Shown piece after piece: positions 14,995-17,892 of a stretch of DNA of 17,892 nucleotides (position 1 is the stretch's first letter; every line of letters begins with the position of its first letter). The stretch is taken from the NCBI GenBank assembly GCA_030627475.1, contig DAOURZ010000006.1, positions 1 through 17,892 on the forward strand, written 5' to 3'. The stretch comes from Deltaproteobacteria bacterium. GTDB lineage: Bacteria; Desulfobacterota; Desulfobacteria; Desulfobacterales; ETH-SRB1. The notes under the pieces were generated by a model. The model was not told where the DNA came from and ran no database searches. It saw only the letters and a program-made list of their open reading frames with translations. A program made the position numbers and the translations under genes.

Positions 14995-16260
14995 ATGAAA
15001 ACAGAAATTCTTGCCACAGGTGATGAAATACTGACAGGGGCTGTAATTGACAGCAATTCTGCCTATATTGCTCAAAAAATGGAAGAAGCGGGTCTGGAGG
15101 TTGTGCGTCATGGATGCGCGGGTGATAACATTGAGGCTGTTGCAGCTATTTTGAAAGAGATAAGCGCGCGTGCCGATCTGGCAATAATTACAGGTGGACT
15201 GGGTCCTACATCAGATGATATTACAGCAGAGGCAGCCGCAAAATCGGCAGGCGTTGAGCTTGTATTTGAAAGAAAAGCAATGTCTTGTATTGAAAATTTT
15301 CTTAAAACACAAAAACGCGAAGTTATTGCTTCCAACAAGAAACAAGCCATGGTGCCGGAAGGCGCTGAGTGTCTTTTCAATGCTGTTGGGACAGCCCCGG
15401 GCTTTGTGCTTAAAATCGGCGTGTGTTTGTTTTTCTTTATCCCGGGGGTTCCTTCTGAAATGCGCTGGATGCTTGCAAACGGGGTTCTGCCCTGGATAAA
15501 TAAGCTTCAGAAGGAAAAAAACTTTAGTCTTGTAAAGACCATATCAACATTTGGTTTGGCCGAGGCTGCTGTAGACAAACGTCTGGTGGGTTTGACAGAG
15601 GAATTCCCCGGAATCAGGCTGGGGCTGCGTGCGAAGTTTCCAGTAATTTATGTCAAACTTTATGTTCGAGATAAAGATGAAAACAGGGCAAATATCCTTT
15701 TGGAAAAAGCATCAAAATCGGTATCAAATAAAATTGGTAAATTTGCGTTTTCTACTGACGGTGAATCCATGGAAACTGTAGCAGGCAGTCTTCTTCGCAG
15801 GAAAAAGGCTACAATAGCAATAGCTGAAAGTTGTACCGGCGGCCTTATATCTCACTTACTTACCGATGTACCTGGCAGCTCTGATTATTTTCTCTTTTCC
15901 GGTGTGACGTATTCAAATAAAGCAAAAAGCAAAGTTCTTGGTGTGTCAGAGGCCACGTTAAAAAAATACGGGGCAGTGCATGAAGAGACTGCAAAAGAGA
16001 TGGCAGATGGTGCGCGGCGTGTTGCCGGAGCAACCTATGGTATATCAACAACCGGCATTGCCGGGCCCGGTGGTGGAACAAGGGAAAAGCCTGTTGGAAC
16101 GGTCTGCATAGGCATTGCCGCACCGGATTTTGTTGAGGGCTATCGTTTTAATTTTCAATTCAATGAAAGATCAAGAAATAAAAAAATCTTTGCGATAACA
16201 GCGCTTGATCTATTAAGACAAAAGCTTAAACATGCAGGTGAAATTAGTGAAATATATTAA
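14995..16260 (+). CDS. cinA: CinA-like protein (MoCF-type domain plus NMN deamidase domain)
   Basis: This 421-residue cytoplasmic protein has two domains. The N-terminal MoCF/COG1058 domain (about 1-170) has TGDEILTGAVIDSNSAYIA, GGLGPTSDD (67-75) and PGVPSEMRWML, and is linked in the family to ADP-ribose or FAD pyrophosphatase activity. The C-terminal PncC-type domain (about 260-415) has AESCTGGLISH and TTGIAGPGGGT, and deamidates nicotinamide mononucleotide to recycle pyridine nucleotide. The length fits the full two-domain family. No good ribosome site precedes the ATG. The upstream 100 bases derive from the transposase remnant's flank, so the promoter may have been altered. It overlaps or abuts the regulator downstream. 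Confidence 0.95.
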   Translation: MKTEILATGDEILTGAVIDSNSAYIAQKMEEAGLEVVRHGCAGDNIEAVAAILKEISARADLAIITGGLGPTSDDITAEAAAKSAGVELVFERKAMSCIENFLKTQKREVIASNKKQAMVPEGAECLFNAVGTAPGFVLKIGVCLFFFIPGVPSEMRWMLANGVLPWINKLQKEKNFSLVKTISTFGLAEAAVDKRLVGLTEEFPGIRLGLRAKFPVIYVKLYVRDKDENRANILLEKASKSVSNKIGKFAFSTDGESMETVAGSLLRRKKATIAIAESCTGGLISHLLTDVPGSSDYFLFSGVTYSNKAKSKVLGVSEATLKKYGAVHEETAKEMADGARRVAGATYGISTTGIAGPGGGTREKPVGTVCIGIAAPDFVEGYRFNFQFNERSRNKKIFAITALDLLRQKLKHAGEISEIY

Positions 16261-17892
16261 ACCTTCAATGGAGTTAAAAAAGACTCATGCCGAGCTCGAA
16301 CAGAGAGTGGAAGAACGAACCGCTGAAGCAATTAAAGCAAACGAGCTGCTTGGTCAGGAAATAGAAGAACGAAAGCGGGCAGAGGAGGCGTTGCGCGAAA
16401 GCGAAGAAAAATATCGTTCCATGATGGAGGCTATGAATGATCCTGTTTATATTTGTTCAAATGATTATCGTGTAACGTATATGAATCAATCTATGATAAA
16501 CAGAATCGGAACATCTGATATTGAAGGAATCCCCTGCTATAAATTAATGCACGGACTTGACGAAAAGTGTCAGTGGTGTGTTCATGACAAAATACAGAAA
16601 GGCGAGCATTCTGTAACTGATTTGATTAGTCCTAAAGACGGCAGGGTTTACCATGTTTCACACTCACCAATTTTTCACATAGATAAATCTGTTTCGAAAA
16701 TGACCATTTTCAGGGATATTACAAAATATAAACATGCAGAGCGAGCACTCAATGAAAGTGAAGAGCGATACAAAACGCTTACCGAGCATATTGCCGATGG
16801 CGTTACGCTTGTTCAGAATGGAAAGTTCTTATTTGTAAATAGTGTTTTTATTTCAATGTTCGGCCACACGAATGCGAACCAGATACTTGGCAAAAAAGCT
16901 GTTGATCTGATTTTATCCGGTTTTGATCAGGGTATCAAGGGAATTTATGGTAAGATTGAGTTGTGCCTTCCGGGTGAAAAAATTTTCAGGGCGCCTTGCA
17001 TTACACGTGAAGGACGTGAGTTTTGGGTAGAAGGGCATCATAATATAATTAAATGGAAAGGTAAGCCCGCTATCCTCACCACTATCAGGGATATCACAGA
17101 GAGAAGGCTGCAGGAAATTGCAATTCAGGAAGAGACAGAGCGCCTTAGAAATGAGAATATTCAATTAAGGTCTTCCATAAAGGAGAGATACAGATTTGGA
17201 AATATTATTGGCAAGAGTCGGCCAATGCAGGAAATATATGAACTTATTTTAAAGGCGGCTAATTCTGACGCAAATGTGGTTATTTATGGTGAATCCGGGA
17301 CAGGCAAAGAAATGGTTGCAAGAGCCATACATGATATGAGCAATAGAAAAAACAAGGTTTTTGTTGCCGTGAACTGCGGAGCTATCCCTGAAACGCTTCT
17401 TGAGAGTGAATTTTTTGGCTATAAAAAGGGAGCCTTTACCGGAGCAAACATGGATAAGCATGGATACCTGGACCTTGCAGGAGAAGGCACTCTTTTCCTG
17501 GATGAAGTTGCTGAGCTTGATCTTAACTTGCAGGTAAAATTATTAAGAGTTATTGACGGCGGAGGTTATACGCCTGTCGGTAGTAATAAAACAAAATACT
17601 CAGACTTCCGTATTATAGCCGCTACAAATAAAAACCTGGTAGAACAGGTTAACAAGAATTTGATGCGGGAAGATTTTTTCTACAGGATACATGTCATACC
17701 TCTTACGGTACCGCCTTTAAAGGAACGTAAGGAGGATATTCCTTTGCTGGTTGAACATTTCCTGGAACTTCATTGCAAGACTAAAAACAGGCAGAGCCTT
17801 CCGGTAAAAATTTTTGAAGCTCTTCACAATCATGATTGGCCTGGAAACGTTCGGGAACTTGAAAATGTTTTAAAACGTTATTTTACAATAGA
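16247..17892 (+). CDS. PAS-PAS-sigma-54-dependent transcriptional activator (partial, runs off the window)
   Basis: This regulator activates sigma-54 promoters. It opens with a coiled coil (ELEQRVEERTAEAIKANELL), then two PAS domains (about 51-165 and 170-285) and an AAA+ domain from about 315. The AAA+ domain has Walker A GESGTGKE (about 348), the sigma-54-contacting GAFTGA loop (about 395), Walker B LFLDEVAEL and the later WPGNVRELENVLKR motif. PAS1 has Cys residues in CYKLMHGLDEKCQWC, which could bind a cofactor or sense redox state; that is an inference. There is no membrane segment or receiver domain, so it is a cytosolic one-component regulator. I chose GTG at 16247 because AGGTGA lies 5 bases before it; ATG at 16232 or 16268 is possible. 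The 3' end, with the expected HTH, is outside the window. Confidence 0.9.
   Translation, partial: MKYIKPSMELKKTHAELEQRVEERTAEAIKANELLGQEIEERKRAEEALRESEEKYRSMMEAMNDPVYICSNDYRVTYMNQSMINRIGTSDIEGIPCYKLMHGLDEKCQWCVHDKIQKGEHSVTDLISPKDGRVYHVSHSPIFHIDKSVSKMTIFRDITKYKHAERALNESEERYKTLTEHIADGVTLVQNGKFLFVNSVFISMFGHTNANQILGKKAVDLILSGFDQGIKGIYGKIELCLPGEKIFRAPCITREGREFWVEGHHNIIKWKGKPAILTTIRDITERRLQEIAIQEETERLRNENIQLRSSIKERYRFGNIIGKSRPMQEIYELILKAANSDANVVIYGESGTGKEMVARAIHDMSNRKNKVFVAVNCGAIPETLLESEFFGYKKGAFTGANMDKHGYLDLAGEGTLFLDEVAELDLNLQVKLLRVIDGGGYTPVGSNKTKYSDFRIIAATNKNLVEQVNKNLMREDFFYRIHVIPLTVPPLKERKEDIPLLVEHFLELHCKTKNRQSLPVKIFEALHNHDWPGNVRELENVLKRYFTI

Overview
The window looks like a chromosome segment from a Gram-negative delta-proteobacterial lineage, probably Desulfobacterota and perhaps Desulfobacterales. 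This rests on protein character and gene content: mfd, SurA-type chaperones, rodZ, mgtE and recO in a row, a GHMP kinase, cinA, and a PAS/sigma-54 regulator. I could not run a search, so the taxon is an inference. Most of the DNA is A+T-rich. Compact plus-strand genes make up the backbone.

Backbone, left part: a tRNA-Thr(CGU) on the minus strand (82-154) sits head-to-head with mfd (287-3799), the transcription-repair coupling factor. Backbone, right part: a tight plus-strand run follows at 8698-13104. It holds a SurA-N-like lipoprotein, a SurA-type periplasmic chaperone, a short RodZ-like HTH membrane protein, an MgtE magnesium channel and RecO. After it come a GHMP sugar kinase, a 36-residue lysine-rich protein with an excellent ribosome site, a decayed transposase, cinA, and a PAS-PAS-sigma-54 activator cut by the window edge.

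Between mfd and the SurA pair lies a foreign-looking island of about 4.85 kb (roughly 3808-8602). All four of its genes are on the minus strand, opposite to the backbone. Three form an operon with higher G+C than its surroundings: a DUF2589-family protein, a partner protein that shares its IGG and [LM]P[VI]P-x-[IL]-x-IK signatures, and a helix-rich protein. All three are of unknown function. The fourth is an A+T-rich lipoprotein of the adenosine deaminase family. A 97-bp element with perfect 22-bp inverted ends separates it from the operon.

The island edges are the most striking part. A diverged 45-bp copy of the mfd 3' end reappears at 8599-8643 (38 of 45 bases match 3746-3790). Both copies are followed by a short repeat with core AGGAACGTGGACGAA. 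That core occurs five times, in both orientations, only at island boundaries. The island also holds a roughly 200-bp imperfect palindrome, an intra-operon hairpin whose pairing is complete only as minus-strand RNA, and two tandem 112-bp units. The simplest reading is that a cargo cassette entered next to the mfd terminus and separated mfd from an ancestral downstream neighbour. No recombinase gene is visible in the window.
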